Counted from the first letter of the stretch, positions 24,801 through 33,063 are shown. The stretch is 64,000 nt of DNA from Ogataea parapolymorpha DL-1 (GCF_000187245.1 NC_027866.1:124001-188000); one strand, 5' to 3'. Notes: generated from the letters alone by a model not told the origin. A program made the numbers and translations.

Positions 24801-25521
24801 CATTTTCAAGCACTCTGAGCCGGTTGGCTCGAAAAGCATCGCCAATTTTGTGCGCAATTGCAATGTTATCACGCATTTTGTCATCTACATGATCTTGCGT
24901 CAGCGTGATATCCAGGCCAGAGCAGAGAACATCAAATATTTTATTATTGTCGCCGACAAGCTGCTAAAACTCAGAAATTACTCGAGCATGACGGCGATTA
25001 TTTCCGGGCTCAGCTCGACGTCAATCAGCCGACTGAAGAAAACCTGGGTACTTGTGCCCAAACACCTGGTGGCCAACTTCGAGAAGATGGACCAGCTGAT
25101 GTCAATCGGAAAAAACTACAGTGAGTACCGCAGCATCCTGAAATTTGTGAACGAAGACTCAGAGCCGTGTCTGCCGTTTTTGGGCATGTACTTGTCGGAC
25201 CTGCGGTTCCTCACCGACGGAAACTCAGACTACCTACACAACAACCGCAATCTTGTGAATTTCGGCAAACGGTTGAGCATCTACCGCACCATCCAGGAGG
25301 TGATCAAGTTCAACGCCAAAGCCTACCATTTTGAAAAAATCGACGAATTATGGACTTATTTCTATGATATGTGGGAGCAACTCCCGGACGACGACAAGCT
25401 ATACAACATTTCGCTGAAGCTGGAGCCGATGGTCAGTCTGGTGAATCAGCAGGACAACGAGAAACGTGCACGAGGAGTGGACGCGCGTGTGTTCAAGAGA
25501 AACGTTCCCGCCCGCTTATGA
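21883..25521 (+). CDS. CDC25: Ras guanine-nucleotide exchange factor Cdc25
   Basis: A 1,212-residue protein; S. cerevisiae Cdc25 is longer (1,589) but has the same order. It loads Ras with GTP and so drives the cAMP/PKA pathway. Seen: an SH3 domain at about 15-75 (VATVTRYFD, DDIVYVLNT, RWWDGILID, GWFPPSHT); a helical middle; a RasGEF-N/REM domain from about 770 (GGLVSRLVNPTHD); and the catalytic domain at about 937-1155 with DIDSMEFARQITLIQFELF, NFVRNCNVITHFV and the signature PCLPFLGMYLSDL. Sdc25-like paralogues cannot be excluded, but only one such gene is usual outside Saccharomyces. Confidence 0.9.
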   Translation: MGDEPAANKPSRATVTPVCVATVTRYFDGQNDPALLSLMVDDIVYVLNTPNSRWWDGILIDPIGNVTRGWFPPSHTRIIQQGTPLQPSVSTVRDERRTLESLNVPKNISFSSTASAQTPHRESFQSTRSGDRSQSVTMASAEEINSYFSQSTSQPSFNFLPVWVPEITQDDEFVYHNSALNVYAKELPLISADYVDHGSALEKTDLSRFNGLDVVPIDAKETAADSESQAERTYDQPQNRDTIVDCLTDTNGKLWHSPDMFYFSPMDVTNWPDLYKKFRYLVNMCLEAISKNSRELFLVHLNSISETVTLFHLASNMGAKDLERNGVADGVRENLHKITSSLSQLAINGNLHFVGSKHSQYYLGRDDAADEELSSTDELDHGSQTSRGSETFLRRAERDAVKLIKRASSLKETFLRLRYTNQVDAENLPLVYPRFFKGRFHAGNFANPFDDLGSALHSSESLFIDPHSHKNNVLLDDEAIEYLTDYKTKACEILENVVQVLSTQIPRDVKYKNFIEDRNLNIVTLIYHSVPSLNRFLNILESIDFTIFIMVNRLARKERLRNERVAEDDDPESANRLFYETTSKQLEPVLTEFVELKQSLHDTLSDLIMDAQNITVDDPEVFEGMKEEEMFYDKTILSLKTEQFSRALVANLNEKDFRDLNDGEYLYDSNLKLRATISKALQQFDLIIMSTTQLKEERQSILNYCTRLMNTDFSVASLFVAERHNTMISSLSQSEYSYGRRKSRDTETELPWFLDADDEEQSVIFDINGIKGGPAGGLVSRLVNPTHDNDDEFKETMLAMFVTFMTPVAFFDALMDRYNVQMPEGLSYEEYSIWVEKKLKRQRDEVLRTFAKLFSTAWLVQYSSSELRTKWDVFVDSNNVDAKLAQLGRLVMAMKTQDEWFAEFGHGNPEPKPFEGRPPVPLMLGKNLRNTTKLRLRDIDSMEFARQITLIQFELFHKIDKFDLLARSYRFSRIFKHSEPVGSKSIANFVRNCNVITHFVIYMILRQRDIQARAENIKYFIIVADKLLKLRNYSSMTAIISGLSSTSISRLKKTWVLVPKHLVANFEKMDQLMSIGKNYSEYRSILKFVNEDSEPCLPFLGMYLSDLRFLTDGNSDYLHNNRNLVNFGKRLSIYRTIQEVIKFNAKAYHFEKIDELWTYFYDMWEQLPDDDKLYNISLKLEPMVSLVNQQDNEKRARGVDARVFKRNVPARL

Positions 25522-25542
25522 ACTGAATTAATGTATGAATGC

Positions 25543-26262
25543 TTACTGTTTGGCTGTAGCTTTTTGTAGCAGGTAGCCGTTGATTTCTTTTCGCAGCTGG
25601 AGAGAGTCCTTTTCGCAAGTGTCAATGGCCAAGTCAAACGACTCGTCGAACACCGTAAAGTCGCTCCAGATGCCCAAAATCTCGTCCTGGCCGCTAAAAT
25701 TGACCGCCATTTCGTGCTCTGCCGCGCCTGAGTACCCGCACGAGGCCACGGACCGAATATTAAGACCAGAGTCTACCAAAGCAACACTCACGCCATTTAT
25801 GATGTTCTTGAGCGTGTAAACCAGCGAATGGGCAGGGTTCAGCGCCACGACCTGCACAAAGATCTCGATAGAGGATTTGGGGTAGTTTTGCAGAAGGATT
25901 AAACTCTGGAAGTTGGAGAGCATAAACGATTCCAGCGAAGCAATGAGTCTCTCCTTATCTGGAGTAATATTCTTTCTGTTGTCTTTCAGGTTGTCCAGTG
26001 GTAAAAACTTTGACAGCTCAATGCCCACTTTCAAGCTGGCCTGGTCGTTGAACGATCTTGTAAAGTTTGGACGAGGTCCGTAGATAGACGTGATTATGAT
26101 GGTTTTGTCGTTCTCCAAGTACGACGATCCGCTGCAATTTTGTATGAGTCCGGTCTCCAAAAAAATCTTTGAATCTATGTGCTGTGCAGGCGGCTTCGAC
26201 TCGGCGAAAACCAGCGGCTTGACATTCGCAGGCCCCAAATTTCTTCTTCTATCAACGTTCAT
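25543..26262 (-). CDS. MTR3: Exosome ring subunit Mtr3 (RNase PH-like)
   Basis: A 239-residue protein (S. cerevisiae Mtr3 is 250). It is a catalytically inert RNase PH-like subunit of the six-membered exosome ring used in rRNA processing and RNA decay. Seen: an N-terminus with DRRRNLGPANVKPL, the strand-turn TGLIQNCSGSSYLE, ITSIYGPRP (the family TAVYGPR motif), RYPKS-type QNYPKSSIEIFVQV, and GVSVALVDSGLNIRSVA. The start codon lies only 31 nt from that of the divergent SNL1. Confidence 0.9.
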   Translation of the reverse strand: MNVDRRRNLGPANVKPLVFAESKPPAQHIDSKIFLETGLIQNCSGSSYLENDKTIIITSIYGPRPNFTRSFNDQASLKVGIELSKFLPLDNLKDNRKNITPDKERLIASLESFMLSNFQSLILLQNYPKSSIEIFVQVVALNPAHSLVYTLKNIINGVSVALVDSGLNIRSVASCGYSGAAEHEMAVNFSGQDEILGIWSDFTVFDESFDLAIDTCEKDSLQLRKEINGYLLQKATAKQ

Positions 26263-26293
26263 TAATTAAAATAATTTTTTATTATTTTTTCCC

Positions 26294-26911
26294 ATGAATC
26301 AACTCCAGGATTTGATAAACAGTGTCGGCAAAAGTTCTGTCGCACAAACAGTTTTGCAAAACGAGCACGTGCGGAATGCATGGCATGCTCTCCAGAAAAA
26401 TGAGAGCTGGCTTTTCTACGGCAGCCTGTCGCTCGCTGTGGCTTTGCTAGCAAGCAGGTCGCTTGTTGCCCAGCCGAAGCCAAAGAAGAGAAAGAAGTCG
26501 AAGAGGTCCAAGTTGCAAAGACCCGAGCAGCCAAATCTGAGCCAGGAGCAGCAGGCGCAGCAGGACATTGACGCCGTTTTGCGCGATTTCGAGACCAACT
26601 ACGTTCCGGAGATAGACAAGTACATTGAGGCCGTGGAGCAGGAAATCGCCAAACCAGGCCCATCCAAACGGAAAGGAAAGAAGTCTGCAAAGAAATCGGA
26701 CGTGTCCTATAAACAGAAGTTTGAATACCAGTATCTGTACTTCAACGAGAGCTTGTTGAAGCTGTTGATGAAACTGGACTCGGTGGAGATCTACGACAAC
26801 CAGGACCTCAGAGCCAAGCGCAAGCAGTGCATCAAGACTATCCAGAACTATTTGAAGAAGCTGGACTCCTACAAGCCCGAAATCGACAAGCTTACCAAAA
26901 AGGGTCTGTAA
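26294..26911 (+). CDS. SNL1: Snl1-like BAG-domain membrane protein
   Basis: A 205-residue protein; S. cerevisiae Snl1 is 159. Snl1 is an ER/nuclear-envelope Hsp70 nucleotide-exchange factor that also binds ribosomes and suppresses nuclear pore defects. Seen: a single TM segment at about 39-57 (WLFYGSLSLAVALLASRSL), directly followed by a Lys/Arg-rich ribosome-binding-like stretch (KPKKRKKSKRSK), and a BAG domain at about 90-200 with NESLLKLLMKLDSVEI and LRAKRKQCIKTIQNYLKKLDS. The extra length compared with Snl1 is N-terminal to the TM and in a second Lys-rich linker. Confidence 0.85.
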   Translation: MNQLQDLINSVGKSSVAQTVLQNEHVRNAWHALQKNESWLFYGSLSLAVALLASRSLVAQPKPKKRKKSKRSKLQRPEQPNLSQEQQAQQDIDAVLRDFETNYVPEIDKYIEAVEQEIAKPGPSKRKGKKSAKKSDVSYKQKFEYQYLYFNESLLKLLMKLDSVEIYDNQDLRAKRKQCIKTIQNYLKKLDSYKPEIDKLTKKGL

Positions 26912-26959
26912 TTTTAGTTTTGGCTGTGCCAATTTTTTTTCAATTTTTCTCTAGACGGC

Positions 26960-28258
26960 ATGAAAGAGAACCTTATTGGAAAATTGGATTTGCTGCAGTT
27001 CAAGTACGAGAATCTGGATCCTCCGCGGTTTCCTCTTTCTCGAAAACTGGCAAAGTCCAAAAATGCTCACCATGTGAAGCTCCTGACGCTACCCGAGGAC
27101 GAAGCACTGAAGATGATCAAACAATTGAAAAGAGAACTATTTGAACGCAAATACCATTCGGCATATTCCAAATTAGAGCGGCTTCTGGGCGGGCAGATTA
27201 AGCAGGTGCTTAAGAACAAGACCACGAGGCCAGAAGACCGCAAATTGTATGAGAAGCTGGAGGACGAATTAGACACTGTGATAAAACAGAAACTGACCAA
27301 GCTGGGGTCCAAGATATTCCACCGTGAAGAGGTGCGCGAGGTCCCGCCAGATTCGTTTTGGGCAGACCGTGAGAAGCTTAAAGGGCACACGTACGAGACA
27401 GAACTGAATAATCTTGTATCTAAGTTATTCAACAAAAACACAGTCAAAGAGGTGGTGCAGCAGACAGAACATAACTTCAAGCTGGTTCTTGGTGTTGACA
27501 AGAGGGAAAAGAAACCTGAGACTGCCAAACGGAGCGAAATTGAGCAAAGAACGGTGGAAAACGAGTCTGCTAGTTCTGATGACGAGTCTGACGAAGCGAG
27601 CGTTTCTGAGGACACTGAGAGCTCTGACGATGAGAAATTGGACACGATCTATTCAACCTACAAGTCTATGGTGGCCGGGTCGTCGGACGAGGATGAGGGC
27701 GAGCTTGAAGAAGGGGTAGATTACAACCAGCTCACGGACGAGGAGCCTAGCGAACAGGCAAGCGAGTCTGACGACGAGCAGCCGGACTTCGAGACGGCAA
27801 AGGCAGAGCGCAAAAAACTAGACAACGACGACTTCTTTAGTGAGCTGCAGCTGCCTGCTCTGGCCGGCGGTTACTATTCTGGCGGCGAGGACGAGGATGA
27901 GCTGGAGCAGGCCGAAAAAGACATGAAGAAGCTGGCTAAGGAGCGCAAGAACAGACGGGGACAGCGGGCCCGCCAAAAAATCTGGGAGAAAAAGTACGGC
28001 AAGAATGCGAACCACGTCAAGAAGGAGCGCGAGCGGGTGCAATCTGAGAGAGAGAAGCAGCGTCTTGCGTACGAGGAACGGGTGAGGAAGAGAGCCGAGA
28101 AAAAGAAGCAAGACGAGGAGAAGAAAAAGCAGGACGAGGAGAAGCCGCGCAAGCCATCTGTGGCTGACAAAATGCATCCGTCGTGGGAGGCCAAGCGGAA
28201 GGCCGAGGAGGCGCTGAAAAACGTCAAGTTCCAGGGAAAGAAGGTGAAGTTTGAGTAA
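26960..28258 (+). CDS. BUD22: Bud22, 18S rRNA maturation factor
   Basis: A 432-residue protein (S. cerevisiae Bud22 is 519). Bud22 is a nucleolar factor needed for early 18S rRNA processing and small-subunit assembly. Seen: an N-terminal helical domain with NLIGKLDLLQFKYENLD and KRELFERKYHSAYSKLERL, an acidic Ser/Glu/Asp-rich middle (residues 190-300), a Lys/Glu-rich helical stretch, and the C-terminal family motif HPSWEAKRKAEE followed by FQGKKVKFE. Its stop codon is only 17 nt before the first ATG of CCA1. Confidence 0.88.
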   Translation: MKENLIGKLDLLQFKYENLDPPRFPLSRKLAKSKNAHHVKLLTLPEDEALKMIKQLKRELFERKYHSAYSKLERLLGGQIKQVLKNKTTRPEDRKLYEKLEDELDTVIKQKLTKLGSKIFHREEVREVPPDSFWADREKLKGHTYETELNNLVSKLFNKNTVKEVVQQTEHNFKLVLGVDKREKKPETAKRSEIEQRTVENESASSDDESDEASVSEDTESSDDEKLDTIYSTYKSMVAGSSDEDEGELEEGVDYNQLTDEEPSEQASESDDEQPDFETAKAERKKLDNDDFFSELQLPALAGGYYSGGEDEDELEQAEKDMKKLAKERKNRRGQRARQKIWEKKYGKNANHVKKERERVQSEREKQRLAYEERVRKRAEKKKQDEEKKKQDEEKPRKPSVADKMHPSWEAKRKAEEALKNVKFQGKKVKFE

Positions 28259-28275
28259 CGAGGTGTAGATATAGA

Positions 28276-29838
28276 ATGGAAAAGAAATTTCACAGCCTGA
28301 AAAATATTTTTATGTTTAGGACATTGCAACTGTTGCGTCAAATGAGCTCTTCCGTCCCGCAGATTCACCTCAACAAGGTTGAGACACAAATTGTCAATCT
28401 TCTAAACGAATACACGCGGTATTTCAATGAGCACAAGACGTCCGCCACGCAGCAGCCTCTGGAACTTCGAATCACCGGGGGGTGGGTCAGAGACAAGCTT
28501 CTGGGCCGCGAGTCGCACGATATCGATATTGGCATTGACCATTTGTCGGGCGTCGAGTTTGTGACACAATTACAGGAATATATCAAGGCGCAAAACGGCG
28601 GCCAATCGGTCGACAGCGGCATTTACAAGATAGAAAAGAATCCAGAGAAGTCCAAGCATCTGGAGACGTGCACGACAAAGCTGTTTGGGTTCTCGATAGA
28701 TTTCGTCAATTTGCGGTCTGAAAAGTATGCTGAGGACTCCAGGATCCCGGAAATCGAGGTCGGAACGGCCGAGGAGGACGCCTTTCGTCGCGACGCGACG
28801 CTGAACTCCCTGTTCTACAACCTGACCACGGGCAAGGTCGAAGACTTCACGGGCCGCGGGCTGCAAGATCTGCACGACGGGATTCTGCGCACCCCGCTGG
28901 ACCCGCGCAAGACGTTTTTGGATGATCCGCTCAGGTGCTTGAGACTAATCAGGTTTGCGTCGACGTACAACTTCCGCATCGACGAGCTAGCGCTGGCTGC
29001 CATGCGCGAGGACGAGATCAAACAAAAATTGAGGGAGAAAATTAGTAGAGAACGTATCAACGTGGAGTTCAAGAAGATCATCATGGGCAAGAACCCGGTT
29101 TACGGTCTGCGGTTGATCGACGACGTGGGCTTCTATCAGCTGTTTGAGTGCGAACAGCCTGGCTACGAGGCCGGAAACGAGGCAATGAAGGCGGCCTTGA
29201 AGGAACTGGTGCAACGGTATGGCTCTGTTGAGCAGGAACTGAATAATAACGAGACATTAAGCCGATTACTGGATGCAGTTTATTCGTCCGATATCAGCAA
29301 ACAGTCATTATTTTTGAACCTGATCCTTTATCCGTGGAGGGACGAGAAAATAGTGATAGGCAAGCCCAGCGTTCCAGTGCCGAGCCGGGTGGTCCAGGAC
29401 GCTCTGAGGATGCAGCTTAAGATTAAACACCTGGTTGGGCTGTGCTGCTCCACGCTCGAACAATACGACTCTACATATGTCCAATGGAACAACATCGCAC
29501 GGTCGGAGCTTGCAACGAAGCTGCTTATTCCCTACAGAGAAGAATGGCGGCTCATGCTGCTCACCAACATAATTGTCTCAATTTTCAGAAATCCTCAGAA
29601 TATACACGAACTCATCGACAACGGCGCCAAGTTCGTCAACTACGTCGAGTCGCAGAATCTCCAAGACGCTCACAACACCAAACTCCTGCTCAACGGCAAG
29701 GAAGTGGCAACTGCTCTGAATAGAAACCCTGGCCCATGGCTCCCGGAGGTGAACGCCAAACTACTTACCTGGCAGCTTGACCACCCGTCTGGCTCGAAAC
29801 AGGACATGGAAGCTTACCTACATAGCATATCGGGATGA
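28276..29838 (+). CDS. CCA1: CCA-adding tRNA nucleotidyltransferase Cca1
   Basis: A 520-residue class II nucleotidyltransferase that adds CCA to tRNA 3' ends in cytosol, nucleus and mitochondria. Seen: the catalytic motif GGWVRDKLLGRESHDIDIGID with the Asp pair near residues 78-80, the motif RRDATLNSLFYNL, and the template motif DDPLRCLRLIRFAS. There are three in-frame ATGs, at 28276, 28312 and 28342 (residues 1, 13 and 23). In S. cerevisiae, alternative in-frame starts sort the enzyme to mitochondria or cytosol. The first 22 residues here are basic and hydrophobic with no acidic residue after Glu2, consistent with a presequence. Confidence 0.93.
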   Translation: MEKKFHSLKNIFMFRTLQLLRQMSSSVPQIHLNKVETQIVNLLNEYTRYFNEHKTSATQQPLELRITGGWVRDKLLGRESHDIDIGIDHLSGVEFVTQLQEYIKAQNGGQSVDSGIYKIEKNPEKSKHLETCTTKLFGFSIDFVNLRSEKYAEDSRIPEIEVGTAEEDAFRRDATLNSLFYNLTTGKVEDFTGRGLQDLHDGILRTPLDPRKTFLDDPLRCLRLIRFASTYNFRIDELALAAMREDEIKQKLREKISRERINVEFKKIIMGKNPVYGLRLIDDVGFYQLFECEQPGYEAGNEAMKAALKELVQRYGSVEQELNNNETLSRLLDAVYSSDISKQSLFLNLILYPWRDEKIVIGKPSVPVPSRVVQDALRMQLKIKHLVGLCCSTLEQYDSTYVQWNNIARSELATKLLIPYREEWRLMLLTNIIVSIFRNPQNIHELIDNGAKFVNYVESQNLQDAHNTKLLLNGKEVATALNRNPGPWLPEVNAKLLTWQLDHPSGSKQDMEAYLHSISG

Positions 29839-29860
29839 TGAGACTTTATTAGCAAATTAC

Positions 29861-30367
29861 TTAGATCTTCTCCTCCTTGACACCGTGCTTCCAGATAGCA
29901 ACAAATGGAGTGACACCGTCCTCTCTGTAGTTGAGCAGAACAATCATTCCGTCTGGGTCCATGGACTCACCGGTGAAGAACTCCCAGTCGTTGAAAGAAC
30001 CAACAACCTTCTTGACGTAGGAAGTGGCACCCTTCTCAAAGGCCTCAACCTGGTCTGGAGCAGTCTCAGAGAGGTGAGCCTTGACCTTCTTCATGTAGCC
30101 CTTGATGTAGGTCAAGAACGACTTCTTGTCGAACTGGGTCTGTTGCAGTCTGAAAGAGTAGACAACGTTGTTAACGGTCTCAACACCGTCGTCCAAGTCC
30201 TCAGCACCATCCTCAGCAGATGGATTAGCACCAATATCGATATCGGCACCAGCCTTGACTTGCACCATCTGGCAGTCGGCCTCGTAGATGGCTCCATCAA
30301 CCTCCTTGATGTCGTAAGCGTCAGAGAGTAGCTCGTCACCGGAAATCACGTCTTTGTAGATAATCAT
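29861..30367 (-). CDS. TMA19: Translationally controlled tumour protein homologue Tma19
   Basis: A 168-residue TCTP, the same length as S. cerevisiae Tma19 (167). It is an abundant ribosome-associated and mitochondrial-surface protein. Seen: the canonical start MIIYKDVISGDELLSDAY, the loop DIGANPSAEDGAEDLDD, the helical hairpin with FDKKSFLTYIKGYMKKVKAHL and the C-terminal MIVLLNYREDGVTPF. The frame is open upstream to 30421 but the family start is the ATG at 30367. The upstream gap to OAR1 is only 102 nt and holds a 14-A run (30398-30411), a likely nucleosome-excluding promoter element. Confidence 0.95.
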   Translation of the reverse strand: MIIYKDVISGDELLSDAYDIKEVDGAIYEADCQMVQVKAGADIDIGANPSAEDGAEDLDDGVETVNNVVYSFRLQQTQFDKKSFLTYIKGYMKKVKAHLSETAPDQVEAFEKGATSYVKKVVGSFNDWEFFTGESMDPDGMIVLLNYREDGVTPFVAIWKHGVKEEKI

Positions 30368-30469
30368 GTTAAGGAAGCAGGGATAATTAGAAGCGTGAAA
30401 AAAAAAAAAAATTTTCATCACCGCATGGAGGAAGGCTGGCTTACGTAAAACAGATATCCAGAAATACTG

Positions 30470-31171
30470 CTACTCAACTGCAACGCACTCCCCTGTTAGC
30501 TCCGGATCAACAATCAACAGTAACACCTTTTCGGCCACATCTTCGCAGGAGAGACGCGACGATTTTACTGTGCCCTTGGTGACTTTCTTTCCAATGTCTG
30601 TCTCCGGCATCAGTCCCGGCATGATTGCGTTCACTCGTACTTTCTTGGACTTCATTTCAAAGGCCAGCGTCTGGGTCAATTTGTTGAGACCGCTTTTCGA
30701 GACGCTGTATGCTGCTGTTCCTCGCGCACAGTCTCGTGCCAGCACTGAGGAGATGTTTACTATGTTTGGATTTTGCAGACGCAACATGTTCCTGACAAAA
30801 AGTTTGCTCAAGATCAGCGGAGACGTGAGGTTGACATTGATGATGTCCTGAATTTCCTGGCTGGGCGTCGACATGAGCAGGCTGGACTGCGACATGCCGG
30901 CGCAATTGACCAGGATGTTGGCTGTTTTGAGGCGCTCGTAATTTTTCACCATCGACTCGAGGCCGCTTGGGTTTCTCAGATCGTATGCTACGCAATCGTG
31001 ATTTTGGGGATGTGGATAAATCTCGTTGAGTTCTTCAACTTTGCGCTGAAGTTTCTCGAGATTCCGCGACAAGAGTGTTACCTGGCACCCATGAGAGCCC
31101 AACTTCCGCGCAATTGCGTAGCCAAGTCCCTGGGACCCGCCAGTGATAAAAGCGTGTTGGCCAGAGAGCAT
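30470..31171 (-). CDS. OAR1: Mitochondrial 3-oxoacyl-[ACP] reductase Oar1
   Basis: A 233-residue short-chain dehydrogenase (S. cerevisiae Oar1 is 278), the NADPH ketoreductase step of mitochondrial type II fatty-acid synthesis, which supplies the lipoic-acid precursor. Seen: the cofactor motif TGGSQGLG at about 10-17, LVNCAGMSQ (NAG motif), QEIQDIINVNLTSPL (also present in Oar1), catalytic Ser in NISSVL, and YSVSKSG (Y-x-x-x-K). No obvious N-terminal presequence. General SDR identity is certain; the Oar1 assignment rests on the NCAG and QDIxNVN match. Confidence 0.83.
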   Translation of the reverse strand: MLSGQHAFITGGSQGLGYAIARKLGSHGCQVTLLSRNLEKLQRKVEELNEIYPHPQNHDCVAYDLRNPSGLESMVKNYERLKTANILVNCAGMSQSSLLMSTPSQEIQDIINVNLTSPLILSKLFVRNMLRLQNPNIVNISSVLARDCARGTAAYSVSKSGLNKLTQTLAFEMKSKKVRVNAIMPGLMPETDIGKKVTKGTVKSSRLSCEDVAEKVLLLIVDPELTGECVAVE

Positions 31172-31201
31172 GGAAAAAAAAAAATGGTATCAATTTTTTG
31201 A

Positions 31202-32446
31202 TTAACATATATTTTTTATCAGCATGCAGCTATTTTCCATGCTGACGTCTGCACTCACGTAGTTGAACAATTTTGCCGAGAATCCATGCTGTTTCATAGC
31301 GTGGGCGCGGCTCTCGTCGATCGCTCGTCTGGCCTGGCGCCCGATCTCTGTTCTGTCCCTCAAATTGAGCCCCGTAAAATGGTCTGCTCCGTCGTTCTCG
31401 CTCATTCCGGGCCGGACTCCACTCGTGGCCCAGCAAGCCATTTTGGACAAATAGAGAAACTCCTGCTGTCCAACACCAAATTTCTCCTTCAGGTAAGTAC
31501 GCGACTCTTCGAGCAGCCAGTTATATTTACAAGCGTGGCGACAGCACATAGCCACCAAAAAGCCAGAGAACTGGAACTTGGGATCTTTCCGCGCGTTCAG
31601 CAGACACCGCAAGGTGAGGTCTGTTGCGGTTCCACATAGATGCTTTGAAAATCCAACAACCTTGCCCGGGATCTCTAGGCTACTGACTGCCGTCGCCAAG
31701 TCCAGGTCCTTGATATCAGTTTTGAACCGGGTGACACAAACTGCACCCCTGGTGTGCTCCTCTCTCATTTTAGTGTCGAACTTCATCCGTGGCGACTGTC
31801 TGTCGATCAGCAGCACCTGTTTGTCGCTTGCTACCAGCCCTGGATCCGTATCCAGTGCCCGCAAAAGATACCTAGCAAACTCGCCGCGGCCGCAGCCGAA
31901 TTCAACGTAAGTTGTGCCGTCGCCGAGCAGATTTTCGTGCGCCATGTGGCCAATGAGCGAGGCCTGCTGCGTCACGTGCTTGCGGTTACTGACCTCGTTC
32001 ATCCGCTCTTCGAGCCCGTATTTGTAGTCGATCTGGTTCATTTCAAGATCTGAGGAATACAACTGTTTGTAAGTGTCGCTGAACCGGCGCACAAACGCTG
32101 CAAACTCGGTGTAATCCAGCGGCTTGTTTTCCAGCGCAAATTCTCCTTGGACGTTAAAATCCACCACCAGCCAGGGAAATTTGCTCACGTTGGACTCAAA
32201 TTCTAGCTTCTTTTTCAAAGTGTTGCACGTTTTGAGATGACGGCTCAACTTGTCAGACCAAACCGTATGCGACGGGTCTAAAGGACACGGGACTCTGGTG
32301 ACGGTTTTCCCGTTTTTCGTCTTGGAAAACAGCTTGCCCTGCGGCAGGTGGTTATAGCAGTACTGCGTGTCGCTGCGAAGCTGTACTCCACACGGCCGGC
32401 CCTTGTTGGGCAGAAAATAGGGACATCGCCGGATCGTCTCAGACAT
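31202..32446 (-). CDS. TRM13: tRNA 2'-O-methyltransferase Trm13
   Basis: A 414-residue protein (S. cerevisiae Trm13 is 476) that 2'-O-methylates position 4 of the acceptor stem of several tRNAs. Seen: an N-terminal CCCH-type zinc motif (CPYFLPNKGRPCG, QYCYNH), a U11-48K-like CHHC finger (CPLDPSHTVW with SRHLKTC), and a Rossmann-type methyltransferase with FGCGRGEFARYLL, DRQSPRMKFD and the GFSKHLCGTATDLTLRCL motif typical of the family. No membrane or targeting features. Confidence 0.93.
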   Translation of the reverse strand: MSETIRRCPYFLPNKGRPCGVQLRSDTQYCYNHLPQGKLFSKTKNGKTVTRVPCPLDPSHTVWSDKLSRHLKTCNTLKKKLEFESNVSKFPWLVVDFNVQGEFALENKPLDYTEFAAFVRRFSDTYKQLYSSDLEMNQIDYKYGLEERMNEVSNRKHVTQQASLIGHMAHENLLGDGTTYVEFGCGRGEFARYLLRALDTDPGLVASDKQVLLIDRQSPRMKFDTKMREEHTRGAVCVTRFKTDIKDLDLATAVSSLEIPGKVVGFSKHLCGTATDLTLRCLLNARKDPKFQFSGFLVAMCCRHACKYNWLLEESRTYLKEKFGVGQQEFLYLSKMACWATSGVRPGMSENDGADHFTGLNLRDRTEIGRQARRAIDESRAHAMKQHGFSAKLFNYVSADVSMENSCMLIKNIC

Positions 32447-32556
32447 GGAAAAGTTTTAAGGCTGTGAAAAAGGTTTACGCAACGGAATGTTATTCAGTGA
32501 ATTCAGTGATCTCATATGTATACATAAGAAGAAGTGAGGAGAGCAAAGTGGGTAAG

Positions 32557-32814
32557 CTATTTCTTGGCCAGGTTGTCCTCGAGCGTACGCACATGGCTCT
32601 CGAGCTTTCTGATGCTTTTCTGGAGAAGTAGGACGTCGGAAACGACAGCGTTGGACGAGGACTTGTACTCGTCGAGCAAATAGTAGTATGCACCGAATCC
32701 GGTTATGGACACGCCGGCGAAGAAGCCTAGCAGCACGCCTCTAAGCGAGGTGTTGGATCTCTTGACGGGAGTCGCCACTGTGGATTGGAGTCTTCTTTGG
32801 ACAATTGGCAGCAT
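32557..32814 (-). CDS. Small mitochondrial single-TM protein (unrecognised)
   Basis: An 85-residue protein I cannot name. Seen: an N-terminal Arg/Ser/Thr-rich, acid-free stretch (MLPIVQRRLQSTVATPVKRS) that looks like a mitochondrial presequence, a Gly-rich TM segment at about 26-47 (GVLLGFFAGVSITGFGAYYY), and a C-terminal helix with heptad leucines (SDVLLLQKSIRKLESHVRTL) likely to form a coiled coil. The TM and short coiled coil suggest an inner-membrane assembly factor or accessory subunit. Two CCAAT/ATTGG boxes upstream fit HAP-complex control. Confidence 0.75.
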   Translation of the reverse strand: MLPIVQRRLQSTVATPVKRSNTSLRGVLLGFFAGVSITGFGAYYYLLDEYKSSSNAVVSDVLLLQKSIRKLESHVRTLEDNLAKK

Positions 32815-32863
32815 GTTTGGGTAGATGGAGATAAAAGAACTGGTCTGCTTAGCTTGGGAGCGA

Positions 32864-32869
32864 ATTGGT
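32864..32869 (+). promoter_or_regulatory. Candidate HAP-complex CCAAT box
   Basis: GAATTGGT matches the HAP2/3/5 consensus TNATTGGT at 7 of 8 positions, about 50 nt upstream of the 85-residue mitochondrial protein. A second ATTGG lies at 32966-32970. Confidence 0.45.
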
Positions 32870-33063
32870 TTGAATCAAACAGGTGGCAGGACTGGAATGC
32901 AAATTTTACGCAACAGCTAGCCGGCGTATCACGCTTGTTAATATGTATCTTCTCCACTTAAAATTATTGGCTGGGAAAAACCCATCTCCGTTCAGAGCCG
33001 GGTAAGAAACACAAACCATTAGGAAAAAATTTGGGGAACAGAGAGATGTATTATTACCTAACA

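Noticed and set aside
21862..25521. Long antisense open frames over CDC25 (up to ~300 codons)
   Set aside because: They lie wholly opposite a gene with clear SH3 and RasGEF domains. Their composition (Arg, His, Val, Leu rich, no motifs) is what GC-rich antisense codons give.
30398..30411. 14-A run as a sign of a retroposed element
   Set aside because: It lies in the TMA19 promoter; similar A-runs occur in other promoters here (for example 40935-40948) and no target-site duplication was seen.
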